64,000 bases of DNA from Aradus depressus (GCA_963662175.1 OY759216.1:43231087-43295086); one strand, 5' to 3'; numbered from the stretch's first letter, positions 10,956 to 21,746 are shown. Made by a program: numbers and translations. The notes: generated from the sequence alone by a model not told the origin.

Positions 10956-11599
10956 ACACTTTTCCCAATTCCGAGTCGAGTTTTTTTTTATAAATAAATG
11001 CTATGATATTTCATGAATCTTCGGTAGTAGGTAGAGCTTGTAAATTAGTTTAACACATTTCGTAAAAGAAATAAAAAAAAAATTGAATAATATCAATGAT
11101 TTTAGAAAAATTGTTGAGGGGAATCGTAGGTGTTATAGCAATTACTTAAAAAAATAAATATAAAAAAAATTGTGTGGGCAAGGTGTTATTAGATACTGCG
11201 AAGTGAGTTGGCTTTAAATTTACATAAACTTTTGTCAGGAAAATAGTCATAAACTTTTTTTACAGTAACGACACTGTATAATAGCGCTAGTAGAAAGGCT
11301 GATGGCAAATGGCGACCAATGTTGGTCATAAATAAATCCACAAATATCCTGTTTTAAATGTATTTATACTTTTAATTAATTTTTCGAGCCCCCAAGACTT
11401 TTATTAACTTTGAGGGATTGAAAAGATTTAACCCTAGTGTTAAATGCTTTAATAAATAAATTAAGTCATAGGAAAAATAGAGAAAAAAACATGTATTCAT
11501 TAGTTACGGCCATCACTAATGCATACACCGTTATTTTTTCTTTAATTTTATTTATTTACATATTAAACGCCGTGATTACTTCTTTTTGAACTGTAAAAT
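10956..11599. other. AT-rich intergenic, no gene seen
   Basis: A/T-rich sequence with no recognised repeat, domain or RNA. Confidence 0.5.
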
Positions 11600-11847
11600 T
11601 AATAAGAAGGAGAGATGAGGCTTGTGGTCGAATAAAACAAACTTGTGGAATTTCTGACAATCTTTCGGCATTGAGTGTACCTTCTTCAGGGCCTGTATTG
11701 ACATATATAAATTATTAATGATTTAATTAATCATTTACACCCAATGACAGGCCCTGAAGAAGGTACACTCAGTGCCGAAAGCTTGGCAAAAATTGCACAA
11801 GTTTGTTTTATTCGACCACAAGCCTCATCTCTCCTCTCCTTCTTATT
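11600..11847. repeat. Inverted repeat, ~100-bp arms, with hammerhead-like cores
   Basis: Arms 11600-11697 and 11746-11847 are near-perfect reverse complements around a 48-bp AT-rich spacer. Each arm, read outward from the centre, carries CTGAAGA, then a GC-containing stem-loop (GGTAC...GTGCC), then GAAA: at 11754-11780 on the plus strand and 11663-11689 on the minus strand. This matches the CUGANGA/stem II/GAAA core order of hammerhead ribozymes. Head-to-head modules of this sort are typical of Penelope-like elements, but no coding sequence is attached here. Confidence 0.75.
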
Positions 11848-12599
11848 ACATCATTGGTCAATCCCTTCCTCTCTAATTGATATAAAATTAATTGAAAGTT
11901 TCAGGTCATCCCATAAGTAATGTGGAATAAAAAACTAACTTAATTTTTAATACATTTTCCAAAGATCGATATGGATGAACTGATATAAATAAATTGAAGG
12001 AACATTCATGAATTTTTACATGGCCAATATTGATGGCGGACCCTTTGGTGATTCACCGCAGAAGTCCATGGCTAATTAACCCAAGTGAACAATCCTTGGA
12101 ACACTTACAGGGAAGGGTTATGTGGGAGTGTTGGTGCGCTCTGGGGAGACAAAGGTATGCAGTGTGAGGTTGGAAACATGAAAGGGATAGTCTCCAATTG
12201 CCAAGTATACAAAACTGCAGAAAACACATGAACAAAATCACTATAATATTTCCTTCTTTTCTTTTCATAGTTGATTAGCAGAATTTGAAGATACAAAACT
12301 TTCAGAATCAGATGTTACTACAAGGATAACAGACCTGCGGCGGCCAGGCGTTCATTGATCCTATCACTGCGAAGTAGAATTTGTTAGACCTCACTCTTAT
12401 ATTCTAGAGAGGTTTAAGTAGTTGGTTGGTTGGGAATTAGGTCAGCACGAAGAGGGAGAGGCTGCAGGCTGCAATCTGGAGGGCAGCCTCTCAACCAAGG
12501 ACCACAGCTTCCCACCTCAGCCTCTCCAAATCTCAACACTGATTCATCTTCTATGGCTTCCCCAGGTAAACAATAGAGGAACCAATACAATGGCTAAGA
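11848..12599. other. Intergenic, no gene seen
   Basis: The segment 'ggtcatcccataagt' near 11907 resembles a mariner-type end, but no matching partner end was found. A decayed family C palindrome (GGTGATTCACCG) lies at about 12048-12059. The opposing small frames near 12053-12296 and 12422-12616 are not supported as genes. Confidence 0.35.
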
Positions 12600-12852
12600 G
12601 AGCGCCGGTAGCTTAGAGGTAGCGTGCGGGAGGTGAAAAAACCTTGAGCACGCCGTCCTTTGGATGGGACGTTAAGCGATGATCCCGAGTCTGTACGATG
12701 TCAGGTAATCGTCAATGACCCATATCCTGAGTGAATAAAAATTTAGGGTACGCAAAATTTAGGACTCCCATAGTAGAGACGGGCTCATGCCCACCAGAAC
12801 GACGAAAGAGCGCTCTGATAGTAGGCGATATGTCCTTGTAGTTAAAGCCTGG
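12600..12852 (+). repeat. SINE-1 copy with internal deletion
   Basis: The head AGCGCCGGTAGCTTAGAGGTA is followed directly by GGAGGTGAAAAAACC, so the B-box region is deleted. The remainder follows SINE-1: GGGACGTTAAGCGATG, GAATAAAAATTTAGGGTA, GCGCTCTGATAGTAGGCG and TAGTTAAAGCC. Confidence 0.8.
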
Positions 12853-12909
12853 GCTATAACTTCACCTGAAATTGTTTACGTGCGATACCCGGACGAAAAG
12901 CTTTTCCTT

Positions 12910-12931
12910 CCCCCCCCCCCCCCCCCCCCCC
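12910..12931. repeat. Poly-C tract
   Basis: A run of 22 C, one of seven such C or G tracts of 17-25 bases in this AT-rich window. It encodes the proline run in the 83-residue frame at 12787-13038, which is not a gene. Confidence 0.9.
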
Positions 12932-13045
12932 TCCTTCTCCACCACACCAGCACTCCCTCCCCAACTCATGCTTCTTTCTATACACGAAAAGGATATTTAT
13001 CTTCCTTATTACTAACATTAGCGAAGAAATGTATATAACAAGAAA

Positions 13046-13377
13046 GAGGGCGCCGGTAGCTCAGTGGAATGCGTGCTTGCCTTTTGAGCGGTTCGAAACC
13101 CGACCGAGGCCCTTAGTTTTTTATCTGGGAGGTAAAATAAACTTAAGCACTCCGTCCTTCGGATGGGACGTTAAGCGATGGTCCCGCGCCTGTACGATGT
13201 TAGGTACTCGTTAAAGACCCCTACCCTAGGTGAATAAAGGTAGGCAAAATTTAGGACTCCCATAGTGGAGTCGGGCTCATGTCCACCAGAGTGACAAAAC
13301 AGCGCTCTGGTAGTAGGCGATATGACCTCGTAGTTAAAGCCCGGGCATGAGTCATAAAACCTAACCTAAACCTAACC
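13046..13377 (+). repeat. Full-length SINE-1 with 12-bp TSD
   Basis: This is a reference copy of about 332 bp. The head GGGCGCCGGTAGCTCAGTGG contains TAGCTCAGTGG, a perfect fit to the pol III A box (TRGCNNAGYNGG). GGTTCGAAACC fits the B box. The body carries CCGAGGCCCTTAG, GGGACGTTAAGCGATGG, CCTACCCTAGGTGAATAAA, GGCGATATGACCTCGTAG and CCCGGGCATGAGTCATAAAA, and the tail is CCTAA-rich. The element is bounded by TATAACAAGAAA at 13034-13045 and 13378-13389. The sequence shows a tRNA-derived, pol III-promoted SINE; the partner LINE is unknown. Confidence 0.92.
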
Positions 13378-13528
13378 TATAACAAGAAATGATTAAAATA
13401 AAAATATATTTCATATTGATTCAGTAACCTCTTCACGTAGGATCAATAGTAACCAAAAAAATATATAATAACTGTTTGTTCAAAAAAAAAAAAAAAAGGA
13501 AGTTAAAAGAGTATTCCTACTTTGGTGA

Positions 13529-13803
13529 CATAAACATAAACATTTTGACAAGATATGAAATATAGAGATTTACAAAGAATAATAAATGATTATATGGAAA
13601 CATAGAAGTCAATTTACCATAAACATAAACATTTTGATAAGATATGAAATATAGAGATTTACAAAGAATAATAAATGATTATATGGAAACATAGAAGTCA
13701 ATTTACCATAAACATAAACATTTTGATAAGATATGAAATATAGAGATTTACAAAGAATAATAAATGATTATATGGAAACATAGAAGTCAATTTACCATAA
13801 ACA
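13529..13803. repeat. Tandem repeat, 89 bp x 3
   Basis: Units start at 13529, 13618 and 13707 with CATAAACATAAACATTTTGA, and a partial fourth unit follows to about 13803. The units are almost identical, differing by single bases such as a C/T in the first copy, so the expansion is recent. Confidence 0.92.
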
Positions 13804-14074
13804 TGGAATCAACCTCCAGACACAATTAAAAACTGTTATCAAAGGGAGCTGACCTCGACACCAACAGTCAAGGCAATTTTTAATTTGCAAAAATAAGAGA
13901 CTTTCGATTTTTTTAAATGCAATTTTTTAATCTATTCACTTCAAATATCCGTAAGGAACAATAGTCCAAAAAAAAAAAAAAATGTAATGCTACTAATTCA
14001 ACCAGTAGGGCCCAAGCATGTTGATTTATGCGATCCTGATCTGTGAGAATTCCAGTAGGTATGTAATTTTTACT

Positions 14075-14700
14075 ACCCCAGTTGTAGGAAGTTGAAGGGC
14101 AGTTATGTAATCGGTCAGAAATTCAATGATGAATTTTTACCGAAATTTGATTTTTTCTGACCCCCTTATTTCAAAAATGAAAAAAACAAAACATTCCTGT
14201 CTGGCAGTCTGTCGGTGTGTCTGCAAACACAATAACTCTTGATAGAATGCATTTTGCAAACATTTGTGTATCCAGAACCCCATAAGGAAGACACCTATTA
14301 ATTTTTAGCCTAATCGGCCAAAGGGAAGGGGGGGATTGGGGGATGTGCTTATCACAATACCTCTAATAACTGTCGATGTAATGAATGTATTGACACGAAA
14401 TGTGATATGTAAATTCGAAACCTTATAAGAACAACTAATTCAAATTTTAAACAAATCGGTCGAAGGAAAAGGGGGTGTCAAAAGAGGGTGGCGGCACATC
14501 AAAACCCCTATCAACTGCCTATATAATGAAGAGGGGGGCGGCATATCAAAAACCCTATCAACTGCCTATATAATGAAGAGGGGGGCGGCATATCAAAAAC
14601 CCTATCAACTGCCTATATAATGAAGAGGGGGGCGGCACATCAAAAACCCTATCAACTGCCTATATATGAAGCTTTAGGGAAGATAAGAGATATTCTAAAA
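14075..14700 (+). repeat. Family C repeat with start motif and internal tandem
   Basis: It begins with the family C start (CCCCAG, TTGTAGGAAGTT, AGTTATGTAATCGGTCAGAA) and continues through 'ctgtcggtgtgtctgcaaacac', 'gaccccataaggaagacacc' type phrases and a second module starting 'aactgtcgatgtaatgaatg'. The 47-bp tandem array at 14483-14669 has expanded within its 3' half. Confidence 0.7.
14483..14669. repeat. Tandem repeat, 47 bp x 4
   Basis: Units start at 14483, 14530, 14577 and 14624. They share AGAGGGGGGCGGCATATCAA and CTATCAACTGCCTATATAAT. The unit is a family C body segment that has been locally amplified. Confidence 0.92.
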
Positions 14701-14717
14701 AATTTCTAAATATTATT

Positions 14718-14913
14718 TTTTTATTTATTTCAAAAAATTTTTTTTGGTCATGTCAATGTGTTGTTATCAAGTTATTTACGACATCCATGGCCCCGGGAAG
14801 GAGTTCTATCTACGAAATAAAACTCCCTCCCGGACGGGATTCGAACCCGCAAACCTTAGTGAGACCATGCGACCAAAGCCATACGCTCTAGCACGCACGG
14901 CCACCATGGCCCC
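14718..14913 (-). repeat. Full-length SINE-2 with 12-bp TSD
   Basis: On the minus strand the element starts GGGGCCATGGTGGCCGTGCG, contains GCGGGTTCGAATCC (a perfect B box, GGTTCGANTCC) at about residues 70-85 of the element, then CGTCCGGGAGGGAG, and ends in an AT-rich tail. It is flanked by CTAAATATTATT at 14706-14717 and 14914-14925. At about 196 bp it is longer than the 131-bp copy at 9720-9850 and shares its head. It is a tRNA-related SINE distinct from SINE-1. Confidence 0.87.
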
Positions 14914-15174
14914 CTAAATATTATTGATGTGTGATTTGAACAAATCATTTGTAGTAGAACGTTGAAAAAACAAAGTAAAAAAGTGACTTCCGACTTCTCG
15001 AGTCTATTTGTGACCTAATAAATAATTCTCACTACAGTGAGTAAATATTTATTCACTATTTTCCAATTGTACGCGCTTAATGACCCAGCCAGTTCAGACG
15101 AAAGCTTACCAACTCAAAATGTCGTACCAGAGCGACGAAAGGTTTCTACAGTGGGAGTCGTTAATTTCTTAAAT

Positions 15175-15230
15175 TGATCTTGAGGTCAGTAGGCAAGCAC
15201 TCTATCTCTGAGCTACCGGAGTCCTTAACT
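15175..15230 (-). repeat. SINE-1 head fragment
   Basis: In reverse orientation it carries a GGTAGCTCAGAGATAGAGTG-like tRNA head ending GATC. Immediately upstream at 15126-15165 there is decayed SINE-1 3' sequence (CCAGAGCGACGAAAGG, GTGGGAGTCG), so this is probably one heavily deleted copy. Confidence 0.6.
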
Positions 15231-15540
15231 GTAACTGTAATGCAATGCAAATATATATATATTTTTTATTACCTATTTTATTTTTATTTTTTAGCGAACG
15301 TTACTATTTTTTGCACAAAATAGTTTTACCAACAGTAAAGAGACATAACACAGCACTGTTACTACAGTATGGAGCTCTTCACGGTTCTGAAGAACTGTGA
15401 CGAATTATACGGAACGGTATGGGATAGAGTTGAGCTGCGGAGCTGAAGATATCTATCCTTAGAACGGGCTATACAACCGCCATTTTTATTATTTATACTA
15501 GATGGTTGGTATATGAAAATCCTGTTATGGGCACATCATA

Positions 15541-15735
15541 TTTTTTTTACTTTCCCGGCTATAAGAGTGGTTATGTAATCGCTCTGAAATTAGATGGTAA
15601 GTTTTCACTTGATAACTCCTGATAGAATAAATGTATCTACACGAAATTTTGTATGTACACAGAAGCGCATGAGGACGACACCTAATTACTACTAATTCGT
15701 TCTGGGGAAGTACATTTTCGGTGGCTCACCGCCGA
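15541..15735 (+). repeat. Short family C copy with both ends
   Basis: The start ACTTTCCCGGCTATAAGAG and the GTTATGTAATCGCTC phrase lead through one body module to the terminus GGGGAAGTACATTTT and CGGTGGCTCACCG (15704-15732). At under 200 bp it shows what an internally deleted family C element looks like. Confidence 0.65.
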
Positions 15736-16174
15736 CTTTCTTAAAGTATGTAATACTCATTCATACCAAATATCAGATCGAACCGAAGTCCCTAAGAGCC
15801 TTAAAACTTCATTGTCTTCAAGTAATCTTCCTAAATTCACAGCCAAAATTCAAATTACACGTTGGTTTTTCTAAGAATTTCCAGAAACCAAATCAATCTG
15901 AGATATCCTACCAGTATCAAGGACGCGAAGTAAACTAAAGAACCGGTTTCTCCAATTGAGACAGCAGCTCTACCTTGTCATGCATCTCGGCTGATCTTCA
16001 AATTCCTAATATAAACTTCTTCTACTGAAGGCGCTTACATGGCAATCGGCAAGGCAGTCAAGTGAAATGAGGCGACACTTTCATGAAGAGATAATACAAA
16101 GGTCGGGGGCTTTTTGGGGACTTTTTTACTGCTTTTAGCAAACAATTATCTCTCAATTATTATAACCTCTCCCT
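15736..16174. other. Intergenic, no gene seen
   Basis: No recognised repeat or coding domain. Confidence 0.4.
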
Positions 16175-16481
16175 CCTAGTGCTGAATTTTGTTCTATGTG
16201 TCCCGGAAATATAGTTAATAATTAATATAGGGTTTTAAATTTAAATATAAAATTTCATGTCGATACATTTGGGATTATTGAGTTGAGCCCCCTCTGATTC
16301 CCCTCTTCCATTCGGCCGATTTAGCGACCTCTAACGAACTTATATACCATTCTTGAGGTAGGATATACTACATTTAGCGACCTCTAACGAACTTATATAC
16401 CATTCTTGAGGTAGGATATACTACATTTAGCGACCTCTAACGAACTTATATACCATTCTTGAGGTAGGATATACTACATTT
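16175..16481 (-). repeat. Family C fragment plus 53-bp x 3 tandem
   Basis: 16175-16320 is a reverse family C body piece ('aaatttcatgtcgatacat', 'ttgagttgagccccct'). It runs into a tandem array whose units begin TTAGCGACCTCTAACGAACT at 16321, 16374 and 16427 (period 53) and contain CATTCTTGAGGTAGGATA. The units are nearly identical. Confidence 0.8.
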
Positions 16482-16883
16482 ATATACTCATACAAAAGTC
16501 TTATTTTCTATATAAATGCTTCAAGTCACAATTAGTTTTCTTGGCTGAGGTCCTCCACCATTATCATACATTGTCTATCGTATCTACTTTTTTTTGTTTA
16601 TTATGTCTAATATTCTCATTAATTTTATTATTTATTTACAATTTACTTTATTTTTATTTGTTAATTTATTTATTTATATATGGTTATATATGTTTTTTTA
16701 TTTTTTCATATATTTCGTTTTAGGTAACCAGAGGAAGGGGCGCATATTCGCCCCGAAATGTCGTCCTGAGAGAAGATTTATCATAAAAAGATATGAATAT
16801 AAAACATTTATAATTTAAAAACTAGTAGATATTTATTAATATATATATTAGAATTTTAATATCATAAAATCGGTTATTATATG
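16482..16883. other. AT-rich segment with a strong stem-loop
   Basis: A T-rich stretch (about 16580-16720) is followed by GAGGAAG, a perfect six-pair stem GGGGCG/CGCCCC and then GAAATGTCGTCC (16731-16765). The arrangement resembles the hammerhead-like motif at other sites, but the first box is degenerate (CAGAGGA). The hydrophobic 60-74-residue frames are T-run artefacts. Confidence 0.55.
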
Positions 16884-17231
16884 GTTAGTTTAGGTTAGGT
16901 TTTATGACTCATGCCCGGGCTTTTAACTACGAGGTCATATCGCCTACTACCAGAGCGCTCTTTCGTCACTCTGAAGGACATGAGCCCGACTCTACTGTGG
17001 GAGTCCTAAATTTTGCTTACCCTAAATTTTTATTCACCTAGGGTAAGGGGTCTTTAACGAGTACCTGACATCGTACAGTCTCGAGACCATCGCTTAACGC
17101 CCCATCCGAAGGACGACATGCTTAAGTTTATTTTACCTTTCTGATAAAATAAATTAAGGGCCTCGGCCGGGTTTGGAACCCTATTGAGCTCAGTTATCAA
17201 GCATACATACAACTGAGCTACCGGCGCCCTC
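16884..17231 (-). repeat. Full-length SINE-1, minus orientation
   Basis: Read on the minus strand: head GGGCGCCGGTAGCTCAGTTG, body as in the 13046 copy, and a tail of AAAACCTAACCTAAACTAACC type at 16884-16905 on the plus strand in reverse. No convincing target duplication was found. Confidence 0.88.
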
Positions 17232-17279
17232 AATAATAAACCTACAAAACGAGTCGGCCGTTTGCGCTAATATTTAACA

Positions 17280-17710
17280 GTTGACTTACAAAGGGGCCCG
17301 TAAATGTATATACATCGGCAGTTATTGTGGTTTTTGAATTGAGCCCCCTCCTCTGAACTGGGGTTTAAATACTCCTAGAGGTTTCCTTCAGCCGATATCC
17401 GGTATATATATATATATTTTAAATATGAAATTTCATGTCGAAACATTCATTACGTTGGTGTTATTGGAGTTTTTATATTAAACCTCATCCCTTCCCTTTG
17501 GTCAATTTGGCTGAAAAACAATATGTGTCGTCGTTAGAGGGTTGACGATTCACATATAGAATTTAGTGTCCATACATTCTATCTGGAGTTATCGTGTTCA
17601 CTGACACACATTTTTTTTTTATGTTTGGAATCTAGAGGTCAAAAAATATGAAATTTCGCATCGAGCTTTTGACAAATTACATAATTTCCCCTATACTTCG
17701 TATAACTGGG
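17280..17710 (-). repeat. Family C repeat, minus orientation
   Basis: It contains two reverse body modules ('tacatcggcagttattg', 'ttgagccccctcc', 'aaatatgaaatttcatgtcg', 'ttattggagtttttat') and then the start motif in reverse, CCTATACTTCGTATAACTGG and GGAAG at 17690-17714. The palindrome CTATACTTCGTATA recurs at other family C starts. Confidence 0.7.
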
Positions 17711-17974
17711 GAAGTGAAAAAGAGTTGGTTTTATTTTTTGGGTTTCTCAGAAGTTGTCAAATTTAACTGTCAATCAGTTTTATCAACTAAGTGTAGTGTT
17801 ATCAAAAGTAAATATTCAGGGCAGATTTAAATTTTCAAGAATATACACGAAAACTAACCAACAAAACCTAAGTGCATCGACTTTATCCAGCGGAAATGAT
17901 ATACAGCGATAACTTCAAAACGGGGACGGAGTGGACAATAGAAGAAGCAGATGACGGTCTAGTCAGCAATACTG

Positions 17975-18060
17975 AGTGCATACACCTTTTAAGGTCCACT
18001 GAACACGTTTTGACCATTTTTGCGATGATGTCTGTCTATGCTTCAGTGACTGAAAATTTG
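17975..18060 (-). repeat. Family D fragment
   Basis: Reverse family D phrase 'ggtccactgaacacgttttgaccatttttgcgatgatgtctg' (matching 'cgagaaaatggtcg' in the forward copy at 9060). It is immediately followed by family C sequence. Confidence 0.5.
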
Positions 18061-18470
18061 TGAGTTCACAAACTCAAAAACGTGTGTATTCAGAACCCCA
18101 TAAGAACGAAACTTATTGATTTTTAGCTTAATCGGTCAAAAGTAAGGGAGGGGGAAGAAACTAGGGGAGGGACTTACCTCAAAAACTGTTATAACTATCG
18201 ATATAATGTGCTCACAGGAAACCATACGTAAATTCAAAACTCCATAAGGACAACGTATATTAATTTTCAGAAAAATCGGCCGAAAAGAAGGGGGCTCAAC
18301 TCATAATTATTGAGTATTAGTTATTTGTATTAATTCCTGATGGAATGTATGTATAATTCAGAAGTCCCTGTGTAAGTGAACTATTGATTTTTAGCCAAAA
18401 TGGTCTATTCGTGTTGGAGGGAGAGCGAAAACTTATTTGTTTAATTTGTGCTGGGGAAGTACATTGATTA
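18061..18470 (+). repeat. Family C repeat, plus orientation
   Basis: Two body modules ('gaacccataagaacgaaac' type and 'cgatataatgtgctcac') lead to the terminus GCTGGGGAAGTACATTGATT at 18450-18469, where the palindrome is lost. Confidence 0.65.
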
Positions 18471-18530
18471 GAAGACAATTTTTTTTTTCTATATGCGGTG
18501 GGTGCAGTAAGATTTCATTAGTGAACTGTT

Positions 18531-18671
18531 TGAATCATGGAAGAAGGGTAGTAAGGCTACGAAGCCAAGCTTGAATCATGAAAAAAGAGTAGTGAGGTTA
18601 TGAAGCTATGCATGAATCAGGGTAGAAGGGTAGTGAGGCTACGAAGCTATGCTTGAATCATGGAAGAATGG
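18531..18671. repeat. Tandem repeat, 41 bp x 3.4
   Basis: Units start at 18531, 18572, 18613 and 18654 with TGAATCATGGAAGAAGGGTA or close variants, containing GTGAGGCTACGAAGCTATG. The units have diverged by several substitutions each, so this array is older than the 89-bp array. Confidence 0.88.
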
Positions 18672-20389
18672 AATCCTCTCAACCTTGGAAAGAGGCAATA
18701 TATTTCAGAATTCTATAAATATCAGATGATCTTACTGTTATCATTGGTTAATTAATTTCTCATAATCTTTAGGAAGTAAATAAATTAAACTTAACGATTC
18801 ACACAAAAACAACAGTGACATAATCTTAAGATAACACTTCAGTTATTCGGAAAATATGCCAAGTTATTTTATATTATTTTCCCTTTTTTTTAATACAGAA
18901 GATTATTAATACTCTGTCGTCTACTTCCCTCTACACTGTAATAAGACAAGATCATTGTTGAAAATTAAATGTATAATAGAAATAAAATTAATAAAAAATG
19001 AAGAGCAAACATTCAAAACCTGGCTTTATTTTTGTCACAAAAAAAAACTCTTAGTTGAGTTATTGGTCTCGGTAAAATGCATGAAATGTAATCAATGTTT
19101 CCATGCAGGCCACATGAATTTACCCATTTAAAAATATAATGCAATATTTATTTATGATTACTATTTATTACTTTTACTTTATTTTTACAGTTTTTTTCTT
19201 ATAACCGAAAATACAACTGAACGCGTATAACTTGTGAAGCTAAGTACCCCTTACGTTAGTTATAGTGTCTCATGTCATAAATCATTTTGCATGTGTAGAT
19301 CACTTTTAGATCGTTTATCGATGTCATGACCCGATAAATAAAGTTATCGATATTTTCTTCTCGAAAAGCATCCCCAGTTTGAGTTCCCCACCGGTGGATG
19401 GAATTAATATGACTTTGTATGTGAAATTCATTTTTAGAGTCAAAAATTTAGAGTTGATTTCATTCGCTAAAATGTGAACCAAAACATAACTGAGAATATA
19501 AGTGTTCTAACCTCCAAAAATTGAACTTGTTCATAATGTCAAAACAACGGTCTATTTTTCGTATTTTCACTACATGGTTCAAAAGTTGCCTACCGGATGT
19601 AATTCAAAGTGCATTTGGCTCATTGCCAAATGGGAATTAGTTCCGTATGCATTTATTCTATATCCATTAAAAAAAAATAAATAAGAGTAAAATCTTTGTA
19701 AAAACGTCTATAAAGCTGAAATTTTCTCAATCGTTCACTAATTCGAAACACTTTTAGGACCTAAAAGCCATTTAAAACATTGTTGGTTGAACTGGGAATG
19801 TACTTCCAGCTTCAAATTATCGGCTGATTTGACAGAAAATAGATTGATCTATATCAGAGGTTCTCGTCGAAAGTTTGAAACAACTGATTTCAAGCAGAGA
19901 GGGGAGGTGAAGGGTGATCTTCATAATATTTCATAAGATTCACTCCAGCGGTATCAATTCTAAAGAAATTAGGCGCCCCTTCTACAATTTTTAGGACTGA
20001 TAAGCCACTTGTCATGCCGTGGAAAATGGATACGCCTTGACAGAAAACTCAGGCTTCTGTAAAAAAATCTGAAAAAAATAACAAAAAAAACGGTATTTGT
20101 TAGAGAGAATGCACCCTCAAAACAATTGGACACGCCCCACATCATGTTCATTCTAAAAACATGCGTTTGGACTACTATACCGGGCGAGTATTTCGTTGTC
20201 TGCTATATTGATGGGGTAATTCGTGATTAAGTTAATTAAGTTCCTAGTTTTGGTTACACAATTCTAAAATAACTATGTTGCAGTCATATAGATAATAAAT
20301 ATTGAAATAAATTAATTTTTTATCATTACAACTGCCATAATCTCCATGAACTAGAGAACATTGTCATCCGAAAAAAATTGTGAAAATAA
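18672..20389. other. Intergenic, no gene seen
   Basis: About 1.7 kb of AT-rich sequence without recognised repeats, coding domains or RNA genes. The 60-residue minus frame at 19969-20151 has no family resemblance. Confidence 0.45.
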
Positions 20390-20570
20390 AAAAGAGTGGG
20401 GATTACAAAACTCTAATAACCGCCGATGTAAATAATGTATCCACATGAAATAGTATATTTAAATTCAAAACCCCACAAAGACAACACCTATTAATTTTTT
20501 ATTATTGATTTTGGAACTAGAGCGAGAACTCAGTTGATAAATTTGTGCTGGGGAAGTACATTGTTGACAT
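20390..20570 (+). repeat. Family C fragment
   Basis: One body module ('aactctaataaccgccgatgtaa', 'aaattcaaaaccccacaaagacaacacc') followed by the terminus GCTGGGGAAGTACATTGTTG at 20548-20567. Confidence 0.65.
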
Positions 20571-20782
20571 TTTTTTATCGTGCTACGCTTAAGTATTCAA
20601 TACACTTGGATTAACAATCGTTTTCGTTATTCTAGAAGTATCTTTTAATTGAGACTGTTAAGTAGGTGATGAATGGCAGCACGTTCGCTGTTTTGAGTTA
20701 GCCACTTCCGCAAATTTGAGAATACGTCATTTTAAATGTTTTTGCTATTGTCGTGCTCACAATTCTTTAAAGCTATCTTTAC

Positions 20783-21004
20783 TCTCTACGACTCTACTAA
20801 GGGAGTCCTAAATGTTGTGTATATTATACGCTTAGAGTAGGGGTTTTTAACGACTGATATCTCACAGGCTCGGGACCATCGCTTAACGTCCCATCCGAAA
20901 GGCGGCGTCCTCAATGTTTTTGCATCTCCTAGATAAAAATGGAAGGGTCTCGACCGGGCCACGAACCCTCGATCTTGAGCTCAGTAGTCTAGCACGCCTC
21001 CAAC
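20783..21004 (-). repeat. SINE-1 copy, diverged
   Basis: Reverse SINE-1 blocks: AGGCGTGCTAGACTACTGAG, GATCGAGGGTTCGTGGCCCG (B-box region), GGGACGTTAAGCGATGGTCC and GACTCCCTTAGTAGAGTCG. The 3' third is missing. Confidence 0.75.
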
Positions 21005-21746
21005 CTTCAAAGAAAGTATGAATACCATGATGTAAACATTTTAGATGAATGCACACTGTCGTTATAATGAACTTTAAACTGTTTTTTTTTTTCTGGTTTC
21101 CTGGAAAGAATTGAATTTCAAGTTCCATTGTTTCCATTTACATCGACGACAGATTCTCAGGGGGACGTTATATTCAACATTTGTTCTGGTGTAATGTAAA
21201 CATCGCAGATGTTTCCTGTTCATCGTCTATAAAGAAAACTTCAGAAGTATACCGTTTCATAACTTGTAAGTCGTCTACATATTTATAGATGACTGTTTAC
21301 AGGTATTAAGAATCATATTATTATTAAGTACCTGTTATTTGGCAAGTTCCCAACTGAGATTCTCAAAGGATGCAGACAGCGGTGGACAGCAACACACAAT
21401 GTTTTGAACTGTTTACAGCGGCCGCCACATCTCCAGTTAAATAGACTTGGGTTGCGCCTGCGCACTTCTTGCCACATTCCCTCCCTCTCACCTTCTGAGA
21501 ACTGACGATTTTTACTGTATGTGTTATGATGTTTTTTTGAATGAGTGACTCATTCGATTTCAAGGTTCAATATACTATCATTTTTATTTGGTTTGTTACT
21601 TCCCCAGACATGGTAACACTGACTTGAAACTCCAAAAGCCTGGATGTCCTCATTATTCACTTATCCATTTTTGCAGTTGTTTCGATAGCCGTTCTCTTAA
21701 AGGCAGAAGTGCTACAAGCAGCATTCATTTCCATTTTTACTTTCTT
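21005..21746. other. Intergenic, no gene seen
   Basis: No recognised domain or structured repeat. A detached ACTTCCCCAGAC at 21598-21609 hints at an old family C end. Confidence 0.4.

Noticed and set aside
12787..13038. Proline-rich 83-residue protein
   Set aside because: It reads through the end of a SINE-1 and a 22-base C homopolymer.
13357..13389. Telomeric repeat tract
   Set aside because: Only a few CCTAA-like units are present and always at SINE-1 3' ends, so this is an element tail rather than a telomere.
13529..13803. CRISPR array
   Set aside because: Units are contiguous 89-bp tandem repeats with no unique spacers, in a eukaryotic context.
20883..21137. 84-residue minus-strand protein
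   Set aside because: It lies largely within a SINE-1 copy.
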